From positions 3,968,001 to 4,032,000 of the forward strand of contig NZ_CP043626.1 of assembly GCF_008807415.1 (NCBI RefSeq): a stretch of 64,000 nucleotides of DNA, written 5' to 3'. Source of the stretch: Pseudomonas denitrificans (nom. rej.) (GTDB lineage Bacteria > Pseudomonadota > Gammaproteobacteria > Pseudomonadales > Pseudomonadaceae). Made by a program: the position numbers and the translations under genes. The notes beneath the pieces were generated by a model that saw nothing but the letters and a program-made list of their open reading frames with translations, made no database searches and had not been told where the DNA came from. Of the stretch, positions 33,734 through 42,648 are shown one piece after another (positions within the stretch are counted from its first letter, which is position 1; every line of letters starts with the position of its first letter).

Positions 33734-34909
33734 ATGTCCGAGATCGTCATCGTCAGCGGCGCCCGTACTCCCATGGGCGGCTTCCAGGGCAGCCTGGCCG
33801 GCGTTTCCGCCGTCGACCTGGGCGCCATCGCCATCCGCGAAGCCATTTCCCGTGCCGGCATCCAGCCCGAGGACGTGCAGGAAGTGATCATGGGCAACGT
33901 ACTGCCCGCCGGTCTGAAACAGGGCCCGGCCCGCCAGGCAGCGCTGAACGCCGGCCTGCCCGCCGCCACCGGCTGCACCACCATCAACAAGCTCTGCGGC
34001 TCGGGCATGAAAGCCGTGATGCTGGCCCACGACCTGCTCAAGGCCGGCACCAACAGCGTGATGGTCGCTGGCGGCATGGAAAGCATGTCCAACGCCCCCT
34101 ACGTCATCGAGAAGGCCCGCACCGGCCTGCGCATGGGCCACGGCGAGATCAAGGACCACATGTTCCTCGACGGCCTGGAAGACGCCCGCACCGGCCGCCT
34201 GATGGGCTCCTTCGCCCAGGAAACCGCCGACAAGTACAACGTCACCCGCGAAGAGATGGACGCCTACGCCATCGAATCCCTGCAGCGCGCCCAGGCCGCC
34301 ATCAAGGACGGCTCGCTGGATTCGGAAATCGTCCCGGTCACCGTCACTACCCGCAAGGGCGAGACCGTGGTGAAGGACGACGAGCAGCCGCTCACCGCCA
34401 ACCTGGACAAGATTCCCGGCCTGCGCCCGGCCTTCCGCAAGGACGGCACCATCACTGCGGCCAACGCCAGCTCCATCTCCGACGGCGCCTCCGCGCTGGT
34501 CCTGATGACCGCTGAAGAAGCCGCGCGCCGTGGCCTGAAGCCGCTGGCGAAGATCGTCGCCCACGCCACCCAGAGCCAGGACCCGGCCGAGTTCACCCTG
34601 GCCCCGATCGGCGCCATGACCAACCTGTTCAAGAAGGCCGGCTGGAGCAAGGACGACGTCGACCTGTTCGAGATCAACGAAGCCTTTGCCATGGTCACCA
34701 TGCTCGCCATGCGCGAACACGGCCTGGACCACGCCAAGGTCAACGTCTACGGCGGCGCCTGCGCCCAAGGTCACCCGGTCGGCTCCACCGGCTCGCGCAT
34801 CATCGTCACCCTGATCAACGCCCTGCAGAAGAAGGGCGGCAAGCGTGGCGTGGCCTCGCTGTGCATCGGTGGCGGCGAAGCCACTGCGGTGGCGATCGAG
34901 CTGGTCTGA
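33734..34909 (+). CDS. Acetyl-CoA C-acyltransferase (thiolase)
   Basis: A 391-residue thiolase with the full catalytic set: C88 in NKLCGSGMKA, H347 in CAQGHPVGSTGS and C377 in LCIGGGEA. It condenses or cleaves acyl-CoA with acetyl-CoA. The sequence is closest in style to degradative/acetoacetyl-CoA thiolases with no extra domains. It is divergent from the acyl-CoA ligase and completes a short beta-oxidation module. The upstream leader contains an AACAAGA A-rich stretch before the ribosome site. Confidence 0.95.
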   Translation: MSEIVIVSGARTPMGGFQGSLAGVSAVDLGAIAIREAISRAGIQPEDVQEVIMGNVLPAGLKQGPARQAALNAGLPAATGCTTINKLCGSGMKAVMLAHDLLKAGTNSVMVAGGMESMSNAPYVIEKARTGLRMGHGEIKDHMFLDGLEDARTGRLMGSFAQETADKYNVTREEMDAYAIESLQRAQAAIKDGSLDSEIVPVTVTTRKGETVVKDDEQPLTANLDKIPGLRPAFRKDGTITAANASSISDGASALVLMTAEEAARRGLKPLAKIVAHATQSQDPAEFTLAPIGAMTNLFKKAGWSKDDVDLFEINEAFAMVTMLAMREHGLDHAKVNVYGGACAQGHPVGSTGSRIIVTLINALQKKGGKRGVASLCIGGGEATAVAIELV

Positions 34910-34925
34910 CCCTCGAACCGGCATG

Positions 34926-34952
34926 AAAAAGGGGCGCCTCGGCGCCCCTTTT
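34926..34952. terminator. Bidirectional terminator
   Basis: GGGGCGCC/GGCGCCCC stem with a TC loop, flanked by A5 and T4, between the convergent thiolase and LysE-type genes. Confidence 0.9.
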
Positions 34953-34972
34953 CATTTCGCTCCGGCCGCGGC

Positions 34973-35602
34973 TCAGCGCAGTTCGGTGAACGCCAGCTTG
35001 ATCCCCAGCCCCACCAGCACCACGCCCATCATCCGATCGAACCAGTGCCCCATGCGGGCAAAACCGGCGCGCACCCGTTGCTGGCTGAACAGCAGCGCCA
35101 CCAGGCAGAACCAGGCGGCGGTCGCGCAGGCCAGGTACACGCCATAACCGGCCTGCACCAGCAGCGGCGTGTGCGGGTTGATCACCACGGTGAACAGCGA
35201 GAGGAAGAACAACGTGGCCTTGGGGTTCAGGCCATTGGTAACGAAGCCGGCGACATAGGCACCGCGTGCGCTGCGGGCGACCGGCGCGGCAACTGCTTCT
35301 ACCGCCGACGGGTCAGCCGGGCGCGCCCGCAGCGCCTTGAAGCCGATGTACAGCAGGTACGCCGCCGCCAGCCATTTCAGGGCGTTGAACAGCACGATGG
35401 ACTGCGACACGATCAGGCCGATGCCCAGCAGCGAGTAGGTGACGTGCAGGAAGATCGCGCTGCCCACGCCCAGCGCCGTCCAGGTGCCGGCGCGACGGCC
35501 GTGGGTCACGCTCTCGCGCACCACCACGGCGAAGTCCGGGCCGGGGCTGGCCACCGCCAGCAGGTGAATGAACGCCACCGTGAGAAATTCCGCCCAGTAC
35601 AT
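34973..35602 (-). CDS. LysE/RhtB family exporter
   Basis: A 209-residue inner-membrane protein with about six hydrophobic segments and the family N-terminal signature LLAVASPGPDFAVVVRESVTHGRRAG. Such exporters expel amino acids or their homoserine-lactone-like derivatives. The substrate cannot be set from sequence. It is transcribed alone, ending at the shared terminator. Confidence 0.88.
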   Translation of the reverse strand: MYWAEFLTVAFIHLLAVASPGPDFAVVVRESVTHGRRAGTWTALGVGSAIFLHVTYSLLGIGLIVSQSIVLFNALKWLAAAYLLYIGFKALRARPADPSAVEAVAAPVARSARGAYVAGFVTNGLNPKATLFFLSLFTVVINPHTPLLVQAGYGVYLACATAAWFCLVALLFSQQRVRAGFARMGHWFDRMMGVVLVGLGIKLAFTELR

Positions 35603-35679
35603 CGCGCCTCCGAACAGCCGCCGAGAAAGCTCCCACTTCTATACGACTCGACGGGGCTCCGACAAGTGCCGGAACGGCC

Positions 35680-37134
35680 TCAGCGTGCGGCCGCAGAGGA
35701 TACCCCGTGCAATACCGGCAGCTTGTCCAGCGGACACGACTGCCAGGGCGACAAGTGCTCGGCAAACGGGCTGATGCCATCGAGCAACACCATGCCACTA
35801 CGCAGCAACTGCCGGCCGGCATCCCGATCCTGATTGGCCAGCGCATGGCCAACCACCACCGAGACCAGGTACTGCTCCCAGTCGGCGAATGCCGAGCGAG
35901 CCCGCTGCGCCATGTGACGCAGGGCATTCCACAGACTCGCCTCGTCCAGCAGGCCGGCGGCGAAGGCCAGGCGCGCGCCGAAGGCGGCCCGCTCCAGGTC
36001 GTAGGCCAGCACCGTGCGACATCCGTCCACCAGCGCAGGGTCATGTCCGGCCTTGAGCAGAGCCCGGCGCGCCTGCTCGAAGCGCTCCTGGCCGGGCTCG
36101 CCAGCGGTAACGTTCAGGCGGCCAACGCTGCGCTCCAGCAGGGCATCGAAGCGTGCCCGGCTGCCAGTATCCAGCAGCCAGTGCAGACGCTCCTTCACTT
36201 GCCCCTTGCCTTCGGCGCGCCAGTGCTGCGTCAGCCACAGGCGATGCAGTTCAGACTCCTCGGGGGCAATCGCCAGTCGATCGGAACGAACGCCGGCGCT
36301 CAGTGCAATCAGCGAGCCGAAGGACAGCAGGGACTGGCGAGGCTGGCAGGTGTACAGCGGAATCTCGTGCTCGATCTGCAGGACCACGTCGTCTACGCGA
36401 ATGCCCGCCAGCGGGTTGAGCCGCCATTGCCCTGCGCCCTCCATCAGTTCCTTGTAGGCACGGATGGCCAGCGGGCCCTGTTGGCCGTCGCGTTGCAGCG
36501 TGGCCCGCACCAGCACATAGGAAGCGCCATAGGCCTGCCAGTCGCCGAACTGGCGCACGGCGGCTTCTGCGACCCAGGCCAGGCAAAGCCAGGCCTCGTC
36601 CTCGGCTAGATAGCCGCAGGCATGGCAGCGCCGCGCCAGCCAGGCGATGCACTCGTAGTCGTGGGCCGCCATGGAAAGGTCTTTCGGCAGGGCCAGACCG
36701 GCCTTGCCCCAGGCCTGCTTTGCACGCTGCCAGCGCAAACGCTGCTCGCCGTCAAAGGCGCTCGGTTCGTTGCGTTGCAGACGGCGAAAATCCTCGTCCA
36801 GCGGCAGGCTGTGCGCTTCCAGCAGCATGCCCTGCAGCGTATCGCGCGCCGATTGGCCATCGCGGATGCCCCAGTATTCCGCCAGGTCAGCCTGCAGGCG
36901 CTCGGCCATTTCGCCGCGCTCGCGTATCAGAGCTGTTCCCGCCGGCCCTTCGCAGGCGTCCATCAGGGCGCCGAAGCAGAGCAGCGGTTCTGGGCCACTG
37001 CCGCGCACCGGCTTGCGGCGCCGTGTCCGGGGAAAGGACGCGGAAGAACCAACACGGGACCAGACCCGTGCGCTCCAGACACCAGCGGTCGTGATGCCAA
37101 AGGCAGTCAGACCGGAGATCAGCCAACCCATCAT
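35680..37134 (-). CDS. Tandem DUF1266 protein
   Basis: A 484-residue protein. A short N-terminal hydrophobic segment (residues 3-20) may anchor it. Two related halves follow: FGDWQAYGASYVLVRATLQ with an upstream GYLAEDEAWLCLAWVA near residues 175-215, and FADWEQYLVSVVVGHALANQ with AFAAGLLDEASLWNALRHM near residues 390-450. This fits two DUF1266 units (family of E. coli YbeU/YbeR). Function unknown. Two adjacent ATGs (37134, 37131) are possible; GAGG lies nine bases before the first. It is divergent from hprA over 219 nt. Confidence 0.78.
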   Translation of the reverse strand: MMGWLISGLTAFGITTAGVWSARVWSRVGSSASFPRTRRRKPVRGSGPEPLLCFGALMDACEGPAGTALIRERGEMAERLQADLAEYWGIRDGQSARDTLQGMLLEAHSLPLDEDFRRLQRNEPSAFDGEQRLRWQRAKQAWGKAGLALPKDLSMAAHDYECIAWLARRCHACGYLAEDEAWLCLAWVAEAAVRQFGDWQAYGASYVLVRATLQRDGQQGPLAIRAYKELMEGAGQWRLNPLAGIRVDDVVLQIEHEIPLYTCQPRQSLLSFGSLIALSAGVRSDRLAIAPEESELHRLWLTQHWRAEGKGQVKERLHWLLDTGSRARFDALLERSVGRLNVTAGEPGQERFEQARRALLKAGHDPALVDGCRTVLAYDLERAAFGARLAFAAGLLDEASLWNALRHMAQRARSAFADWEQYLVSVVVGHALANQDRDAGRQLLRSGMVLLDGISPFAEHLSPWQSCPLDKLPVLHGVSSAAAR

Positions 37135-37353
37135 CGCGAGTCACCTCGAGGTTTAGATGGGCTCAATCTACGAAGGCAACGCCTCGCCGCAGATGAGGAG
37201 AAACTGAATCGTCTGTCAGACTTTTCACTCAAACGTCTAACCTCAGTGCAGTTCGCTCCGCCCCTCGCGACGCGGGCAGCCTGGGTTGTTAGCCGGCGAC
37301 GTTGCGCCGAAAATCCCCTTCACCCCGCCCTTCCGATCAAGGTGTCATCGCTC

Positions 37354-38319
37354 ATGAATCCTCCTCGCGCCGTCTTCCTCGACCACGCCTCCCTCGACCT
37401 CGGCGACCTCGACCTCGCGCCGCTGCGCGCGCCGTTCGGCGAACTGGTCCTGCACGGGCGCAGCGACACGCAGCAGGTGGCCGAGCGACTGCAGGGCGCG
37501 CAGGTAGCGATCAGCAACAAGGTGCGCATCGGCGCCGAGGTGTTCGGGCAGTGCCCGGAGCTCAAGCTGATCCTGGTGGCCGCCACCGGCACCAACAACG
37601 TCGACCTCGAAGCCGCCCGCCAGCACGGCGTGACCGTGAGCAACTGCCAGGGCTACGGCACCCCATCGGTGGCCCAGCACACCCTGATGCTGCTGCTCGC
37701 CCTGGCCACGCGCCTGCCGGACTACCAGGCGGCGATCCGCGCGGGGCGCTGGCAGAAGGCGCCGCAGTTCTGCCTGCTGGACTTCCCCATCGTCGAACTG
37801 GAAGGCAAGACCCTCGGCCTGCTCGGCCACGGCGAACTGGGCGGCGCGGTGGCGAAACTGGCCGAAGCCTTCGGCATGCGCGTGCTGCTCGGCGCCCTGC
37901 CCGGACGCCCGGCGCGCGCCGATCGCCTGGCGCTGGACGACCTGCTGCCGCAGGTCGACGCCCTCACCCTGCACTGCCCGCTGACCGACGCCACGCGCAA
38001 CCTGATCGGCCAGCGCGAGCTGGACCTGATGAAGCCCGGCGCCTACCTGATCAACACCGCCCGCGGCGGGCTGGTCGACGAGCAGGCGCTGGCCGACACC
38101 CTGCGCCGTGGCCATCTCGGCGGCGCGGCCTTCGACGTGCTCAGCGTCGAGCCCCCGCGGGACGGCAACCCTCTGCTGGCCGGCGACATCCCGCGCTTCA
38201 TCCTCACCCCGCACAGCGCCTGGGGCAGCCGCGAGGCCCGACAGCGCATCGTCGGCCAGTTGAGCGAGAACGCCGCCGGCTTCTTCACTGGCGAGCCGCG
38301 CCGGGTGGTGGCGCCATGA
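37354..38319 (+). CDS. hprA: D-2-hydroxyacid dehydrogenase (glycerate/hydroxypyruvate type)
   Basis: A 321-residue NAD(P)-dependent dehydrogenase. The Rossmann motif is LGLLGHGELGGAVAKLAEAFG (near residues 150-170). Catalytic Arg, Glu and His fit NTARGGLVDEQAL (near 232), DVLSVEPPRDGNPLL and TPHSAWGSREA (near 288). It probably reduces hydroxypyruvate or glyoxylate. The ATG at 37354 gives the normal N-terminus; the open frame upstream is artefactual. By memory equals PA4626. It is translationally coupled (ATGA) to the next gene. Confidence 0.9.
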   Translation: MNPPRAVFLDHASLDLGDLDLAPLRAPFGELVLHGRSDTQQVAERLQGAQVAISNKVRIGAEVFGQCPELKLILVAATGTNNVDLEAARQHGVTVSNCQGYGTPSVAQHTLMLLLALATRLPDYQAAIRAGRWQKAPQFCLLDFPIVELEGKTLGLLGHGELGGAVAKLAEAFGMRVLLGALPGRPARADRLALDDLLPQVDALTLHCPLTDATRNLIGQRELDLMKPGAYLINTARGGLVDEQALADTLRRGHLGGAAFDVLSVEPPRDGNPLLAGDIPRFILTPHSAWGSREARQRIVGQLSENAAGFFTGEPRRVVAP

Positions 38320-39080
38320 GCCTGCATCTGGTCTGCGGCGACGGCGCCGCCGAAGCCCTGCATCGGGCCGTCGAGGCAGGCGTGCTGACCGAAAAGAAAA
38401 TCCGCGTGATGCCGGACGACCTGGCGGTCGGCCCACTGAGCGATGTGGATAACCCGCCCTGCCAGCAGCGCGCTGCGTTCTGGCATGCGCTGGGCGGCGA
38501 AGTCCTGCGCGAGCGGGAAATCGCCAGCGAGATGGCCACCGAGGTGAACTGGCTGCACAGCCCGGACGTCGCCTCCGTCACCCTCTGGCACGGCGACAGC
38601 GCCAGCGAGCAACTCCTGCTGCGCCGCGTCTGCGCTTTGCTGCCAGCGAACATCATCCTGCGCAGTGTCGGCGCCGGCAGCGGCCAGTGCCGCAGCGAGG
38701 ACCGCCACGCCATTGCCATGCTGAAACCCGTCGAACTGGCCAACGCCCTGGCCGCCAGCCACGAACTGGACGCCGCCGAGCGCCAAGTCCTGGCGGCGGA
38801 CTGGCAGCGCGCCCTGGCGGAAAACGCCGAGCTGCGCCTGTGGCTGGATGGCCAACTGAGCGGCACCGGCTACGCCCACATCGACCGCATCCTGCTGGAC
38901 AGCGCGAGCGAGTCCTGGCGCCCGGTGCAGTCGCTGATCGGCCCGACCATGGCCTACGTCGACGGCCTGTTCGTCAGCGACCTGCTTGCCGCCTGGCGCC
39001 TGCGCGAACAAGTCGCGGCCGGGGCGCTGGAACTGCGCGGCGACGACTTCTGGAAGAACGCCGAGGTGCGGCTCGCCTAG
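38316..39080 (+). CDS. DUF1835 domain protein
   Basis: A 254-residue cytosolic protein that opens with [19 protein letters not shown] and [15 protein letters not shown], the DUF1835 signature, and continues with [22 protein letters not shown]. Function unknown. The start overlaps the hprA stop by four bases, so the two are co-expressed. The downstream rsmC gene follows 53 nt later. Confidence 0.85.
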   Translation: MSLHLVCGDGAAEALHRAVEAGVLTEKKIRVMPDDLAVGPLSDVDNPPCQQRAAFWHALGGEVLREREIASEMATEVNWLHSPDVASVTLWHGDSASEQLLLRRVCALLPANIILRSVGAGSGQCRSEDRHAIAMLKPVELANALAASHELDAAERQVLAADWQRALAENAELRLWLDGQLSGTGYAHIDRILLDSASESWRPVQSLIGPTMAYVDGLFVSDLLAAWRLREQVAAGALELRGDDFWKNAEVRLA

Positions 39081-39133
39081 GCTCGGCCGCGGCAGCCCTG
39101 CTAAACTCGCGCCCTTTTTCGCCAGGAGGCCGC

Positions 39134-40135
39134 ATGTCCAACGCCCCCACCAGTGAAGTGCTGCTGCGCCAGATCGAGCGCTTCCAGGGCCGCGTGCTGC
39201 TCGCCGGCCTGCCTGCCGACGGCCTGCTCGGCGAGCTGCCGCAGGCCCAGGGCTGGAGCTGGCATGCCGGCGAAGCCCGGCAACTCGAAAGCCGCTACGC
39301 CGGCCGTTGCCATTTCGGCGCCACACCGCCTGCCGGCCAGTTCGACGCGGCCGTGCTGTTCCTGCCCAAGTCCCGCGAGCTGACCGACTACCTGCTCGCC
39401 GCGCTGGCCAGCTGCGTGCCGGACGGCGAGCTGTACCTGGTCGGCGAGAAACGCGCCGGCGTCGAACGCGCCAGCAAGCAGCTCGGTGAGTTCGGCCGCG
39501 CCAGCAAGCTGGACAGCGCCCGCCACTGCCAGCTGTGGCACACGCACATCGACGGCGCGCCGACCGCGCCGGACCTGCATGCCCTCGCGCAACGCTACGA
39601 ACTGCCACTGGCCGATGGCCCGCTGCAGGTCATCACCCTGCCAGGCGTGTTCAGCCATGGTCGCCTGGACCGCGGCAGCGCGCTGCTGCTGGAACACCTG
39701 GACAAGCTGCCAGCCGGCCACGTGCTGGACTTCGGCTGCGGCGCCGGGGTGCTCGGCGCCACGCTCAAGCGACGTTATCCACAGAGCCGCCTGACCCTGC
39801 TGGACGTCGACGCCTTCGCCGTCGAGAGCAGCCGCCTGACCCTGGCCGCCAATGGCCTGGAGGGTGAAGTGATCGCCGGCGACGGCATCGACGCCGCGCC
39901 GGAAGGCCTCGCTGTCATCGTCAGCAACCCACCCTTCCACCAGGGCGTGCACACCAGCTACGCCGCCACCGAACACCTGCTGCGCCAGTCGGCACACCAC
40001 CTGGCGTCGGGCGGCGAGCTGCGCCTGGTGGCCAACAGCTTCCTGAAATACCCGCCGCTGATCGAACAGCACCTGGGCCCCTGCCGCACCCTGGCCGAGG
40101 CCGACGGCTTCCGTATCTACAGCGCCCGGCGCTGA
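39134..40135 (+). CDS. rsmC: 16S rRNA (guanine1207-N2)-methyltransferase RsmC
   Basis: A 333-residue two-domain protein. The N-terminal half is a degenerate methyltransferase-like domain. The C-terminal half has the SAM motif [18 protein letters not shown] (near residue 200) and the catalytic [11 protein letters not shown] (near residue 263, NPPF). It methylates G1207 of 16S rRNA in the 30S subunit using SAM. The ATG at 39134 follows AGGAGG; the longer frame lacks one. By memory equals PA4627. Confidence 0.93.
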   Translation: MSNAPTSEVLLRQIERFQGRVLLAGLPADGLLGELPQAQGWSWHAGEARQLESRYAGRCHFGATPPAGQFDAAVLFLPKSRELTDYLLAALASCVPDGELYLVGEKRAGVERASKQLGEFGRASKLDSARHCQLWHTHIDGAPTAPDLHALAQRYELPLADGPLQVITLPGVFSHGRLDRGSALLLEHLDKLPAGHVLDFGCGAGVLGATLKRRYPQSRLTLLDVDAFAVESSRLTLAANGLEGEVIAGDGIDAAPEGLAVIVSNPPFHQGVHTSYAATEHLLRQSAHHLASGGELRLVANSFLKYPPLIEQHLGPCRTLAEADGFRIYSARR

Positions 40136-40212
40136 TCCAAGGCTCGCACTACACTCCACCGAGCCCGCTGGATCGGCGCATCGCCGCTCGCCCTGAACTA
40201 TCGAGGACACCC

Positions 40213-41712
40213 GTGAACCGAAGAATTAGAGATGACGTCGAACTGACTTTCGCCATGGGGCCGAAGGAGAAGCCGCATCATCTGAAGCGCTCCCTCAAGC
40301 CGCGCCACCTGAACATGATCGCCATCGGCGGCTCCATCGGCACCGGCCTGTTCGTCGCCTCCGGCAGCACCATCGCCACTGCCGGCCCCGGCGGTGCGCT
40401 GCTGGCCTACGCGCTGATCGGCCTGATGGTGTTCTTCCTCATGACCAGCCTCGGCGAGCTGGCGGCGTACATTCCTGATTCCGGCTCGTTCTGCACTTAT
40501 GGCAGCCGTTTCATCGACGATGGCTTCGGTTTCGCCATGGGCTGGAACTACTGGTACAACTGGGCGGTGACCATCGCCGCCGAGCTGGTGGCGGCGCAGC
40601 TGGTGATGAAGTTCTGGTTCCCGGAGGTCTCGGGCATGTACTGGAGCGCCGGCTTCCTGGCCATCATGTTCATGCTCAACTTCTTCTCGGTGAAGGGCTT
40701 CGGCGAGAGCGAGTTCTGGTTCGCGCTGATCAAGGTGGTGGCCGTGGTGATCTTCATCGGCATCGGCCTGGCCAGCATCATCGGCATCATGCATGGCATC
40801 GACAGCCCCGGTTTCAGCAACTTCACCAGCGGTGACGCACCCTTCGTCGGCGGCCTGCAGGCGATGATCGGGGTGGCGATGATCGCCGGCTTCTCCTTCC
40901 AGGGCACCGAGCTGATCGGCGTCGCCGCGGGCGAGTCGGAGAACCCGCAGAAGTCCATTCCCATCGCCATTCGCCAGGTGTTCTGGCGAATCCTGATGTT
41001 CTACATCCTGTCGATCTTCGTCATCGGCATGCTGATCCCCTACACCGATCCGAACCTGCTCAAGACCGACAGCAGCGACATCAGCACCTCGCCCTTCACC
41101 CTGCTGTTCGAGCGCGCGGGCCTCGCCGCCGCGGCGGGCGTGATGAACGCGGTGATCCTCTCGGCGATCCTTTCGGCGGGCAACTCGGGCATGTACGCCT
41201 CGACCCGGATGCTCTACACCATGGCCACCCAGGGCAAGGCACCGCGCCTGTTCACCCAGGTGTCCGCGAGCGGCGTGCCGCGCTACGCCCTCTACGCCAC
41301 CACGCTGATCGGCGCACTGTGCTTCCTCACCAGCTTCATCGGCGACAAGACCGTCTACACCTGGCTGCTCAACGCCTCGGGCATGTGCGGCTTCATCGTC
41401 TGGCTGGGCATCGCCGTGTCGCACTACCGCTTCCGCAAGGGCTTCGTCCTGCAAGGCGGCAACCTCAACGACCTGCCCTACCGCGCCAAGTGGTTCCCCC
41501 TCGGCCCGCTGTTCGCCTTCACCCTGTGCCTGATCATCACCCTGGGGCAGAACTACCAGGCCTTCGTCGGCGAGCACGTGGACTGGGCCGGGCTGGTCGC
41601 CACCTACATCACCATCCCGCTGTTCCTGGCGATCTGGCTGGGTTACCGCTTCAAGAACGGCACCCGCTTCATCCGCTACGAAGACATGGACATCCGCCCC
41701 ACCCGCGACTGA
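40213..41712 (+). CDS. lysP: Amino acid permease, lysine-specific type
   Basis: A 499-residue APC-superfamily transporter with 12 hydrophobic segments and the first-helix signature RHLNMIAIGGSIGTGLFVASG. The arrangement and SGSFCTYGSRFIDDGFGFAMGWNYW match basic amino acid permeases such as LysP. GTG start at 40213 with GAGGA upstream; an ATG 14 codons later (MGPKEKPHHL) is possible. By memory equals PA4628. A perfect 24-bp palindrome follows the stop codon. Confidence 0.88.
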   Translation: MNRRIRDDVELTFAMGPKEKPHHLKRSLKPRHLNMIAIGGSIGTGLFVASGSTIATAGPGGALLAYALIGLMVFFLMTSLGELAAYIPDSGSFCTYGSRFIDDGFGFAMGWNYWYNWAVTIAAELVAAQLVMKFWFPEVSGMYWSAGFLAIMFMLNFFSVKGFGESEFWFALIKVVAVVIFIGIGLASIIGIMHGIDSPGFSNFTSGDAPFVGGLQAMIGVAMIAGFSFQGTELIGVAAGESENPQKSIPIAIRQVFWRILMFYILSIFVIGMLIPYTDPNLLKTDSSDISTSPFTLLFERAGLAAAAGVMNAVILSAILSAGNSGMYASTRMLYTMATQGKAPRLFTQVSASGVPRYALYATTLIGALCFLTSFIGDKTVYTWLLNASGMCGFIVWLGIAVSHYRFRKGFVLQGGNLNDLPYRAKWFPLGPLFAFTLCLIITLGQNYQAFVGEHVDWAGLVATYITIPLFLAIWLGYRFKNGTRFIRYEDMDIRPTRD

Positions 41713-41727
41713 TCCGACGCGCAGGCT

Positions 41728-41751
41728 TGCCCAAGTCCCGGGACTTGGGCA
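41728..41751. repeat. Perfect 24-bp palindrome after lysP
   Basis: Arms TGCCCAAGTCCC and GGGACTTGGGCA abut with no loop. It lies 15 nt after the lysP stop and just before the riboswitch. There is no U-run, and the zero-base loop is atypical for a terminator. It may be a protein-binding site or a lysP mRNA end. Confidence 0.7.
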
Positions 41752-41761
41752 GAATGCGCCC

Positions 41762-41960
41762 CGTCCTAGGGGAGTAGTCTCCCGCGAGCGCCCTGCTCGC
41801 CCGGTACGCGTCAACACACTTGGTCCACAGACCATGGCGCGTACGATCCAGGCCTGCAGCGTTCAGGCCGGGGTTTGACAAGACCTATGACACGAGCAAC
41901 CTGACCCGGGGCGGGCAGGTGGCGCGTGTCATGGTGATTAGTCGACCCGCCCCCTTAGGA
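41762..41960 (+). ncRNA. yybP-ykoY-type manganese riboswitch
   Basis: The leader of the UPF0016 gene contains the GGGGAGTAG motif (41770-41778), the conserved CGTCAACACACTTGG (41809-41823) and flanking helices, as in the yybP-ykoY aptamer that binds Mn2+. Downstream, ATGACACG pairs with CGTGTCAT (about 41887-41932), and the GGGGCGGG at 41909-41916 can pair with CCCGCCCC at 41945-41953, next to the AGGA ribosome site. That fits ligand-controlled translation. The end of the aptamer is approximate. Confidence 0.82.
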
Positions 41961-41966
41961 AGTCTG

Positions 41967-42548
41967 ATGGAATCCCTCTTCGTCCCCACCCTGATCGTTG
42001 CCCTCGCGGAAATCGGCGACAAGACGCAATTGCTCGCGCTCGTCCTCGCCGCGCGCTTCCGCAAGCCCTGGCCGATCATCGCCGGGATCATCGCCGCCAC
42101 CCTGGCCAACCACTTCGCCGCCGGTGCCGTCGGTAGCTGGGTCGCCTCGTTCTTCTCGGAAAGCACGCTGAGCTGGGTGCTGGCCGTGTGCTTCCTGGCG
42201 GTCGCTGGCTGGACCCTGATTCCGGACAAGCTGGATGACGACGAAGAAGGTTCGCTGAAGAAATTCGGTCCGTTCCTCACCACCCTGATCGCCTTCTTCC
42301 TCGCCGAGATGGGCGACAAGACCCAGGTCGCCACCGTGATGCTGGCCGCGCAGTACCCGCACTTCTGGCTGGTGGTCATCGGCACCACGCTGGGCATGCT
42401 GATCGCCAACGTACCGGTGGTCCTGGCGGGCAACTTCGCCGCCGAGCGCCTGCCGCTGAACCTGATCCGCCGCCTGGCCGCCGCCGCCTTCGCGATCCTC
42501 GGCCTGGCTGCCGTGTACCACGCGCTCAAGCTCTCCGGAGTGTTCTGA
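41967..42548 (+). CDS. UPF0016/GDT1-TMEM165-like manganese exporter
   Basis: A 193-residue inner-membrane protein of two repeats, each with the ExGDK(T/S)Q signature: ALAEIGDKTQLL (about residue 14) and LAEMGDKTQVATV (about 114). About six hydrophobic segments. The family exports Mn2+ (or exchanges cations) across the membrane. The preceding Mn riboswitch supports a role in manganese efflux. AGGA six bases upstream sets the start. By memory equals PA4629. Confidence 0.9.
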   Translation: MESLFVPTLIVALAEIGDKTQLLALVLAARFRKPWPIIAGIIAATLANHFAAGAVGSWVASFFSESTLSWVLAVCFLAVAGWTLIPDKLDDDEEGSLKKFGPFLTTLIAFFLAEMGDKTQVATVMLAAQYPHFWLVVIGTTLGMLIANVPVVLAGNFAAERLPLNLIRRLAAAAFAILGLAAVYHALKLSGVF

Positions 42549-42559
42549 CCGGCCGCTTT

Positions 42560-42640
42560 CGTCGGGAGGCTGGCGCGCCGGCCAATGCCTGTGTATCGCC
42601 CGCGATACACAGTGGCGCCTGAAGCCTCCCACGACAAAGG
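42560..42640. repeat. Long nested hairpin between the Mn exporter and SnoaL-like genes
   Basis: CTGTGTATCG (42589-42598) is perfectly inverted at 42603-42612 with loop CCCG, nested within GGCGC (about 42572-42577) and GGCGCC (42614-42619), and further out GTCGGGAGGC (42561-42570) against GCCTCCCACGAC (42624-42635). It could be a terminator for the exporter gene or a mobile repeat. Confidence 0.6.
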
Positions 42641-42648
42641 ATGTCGCC

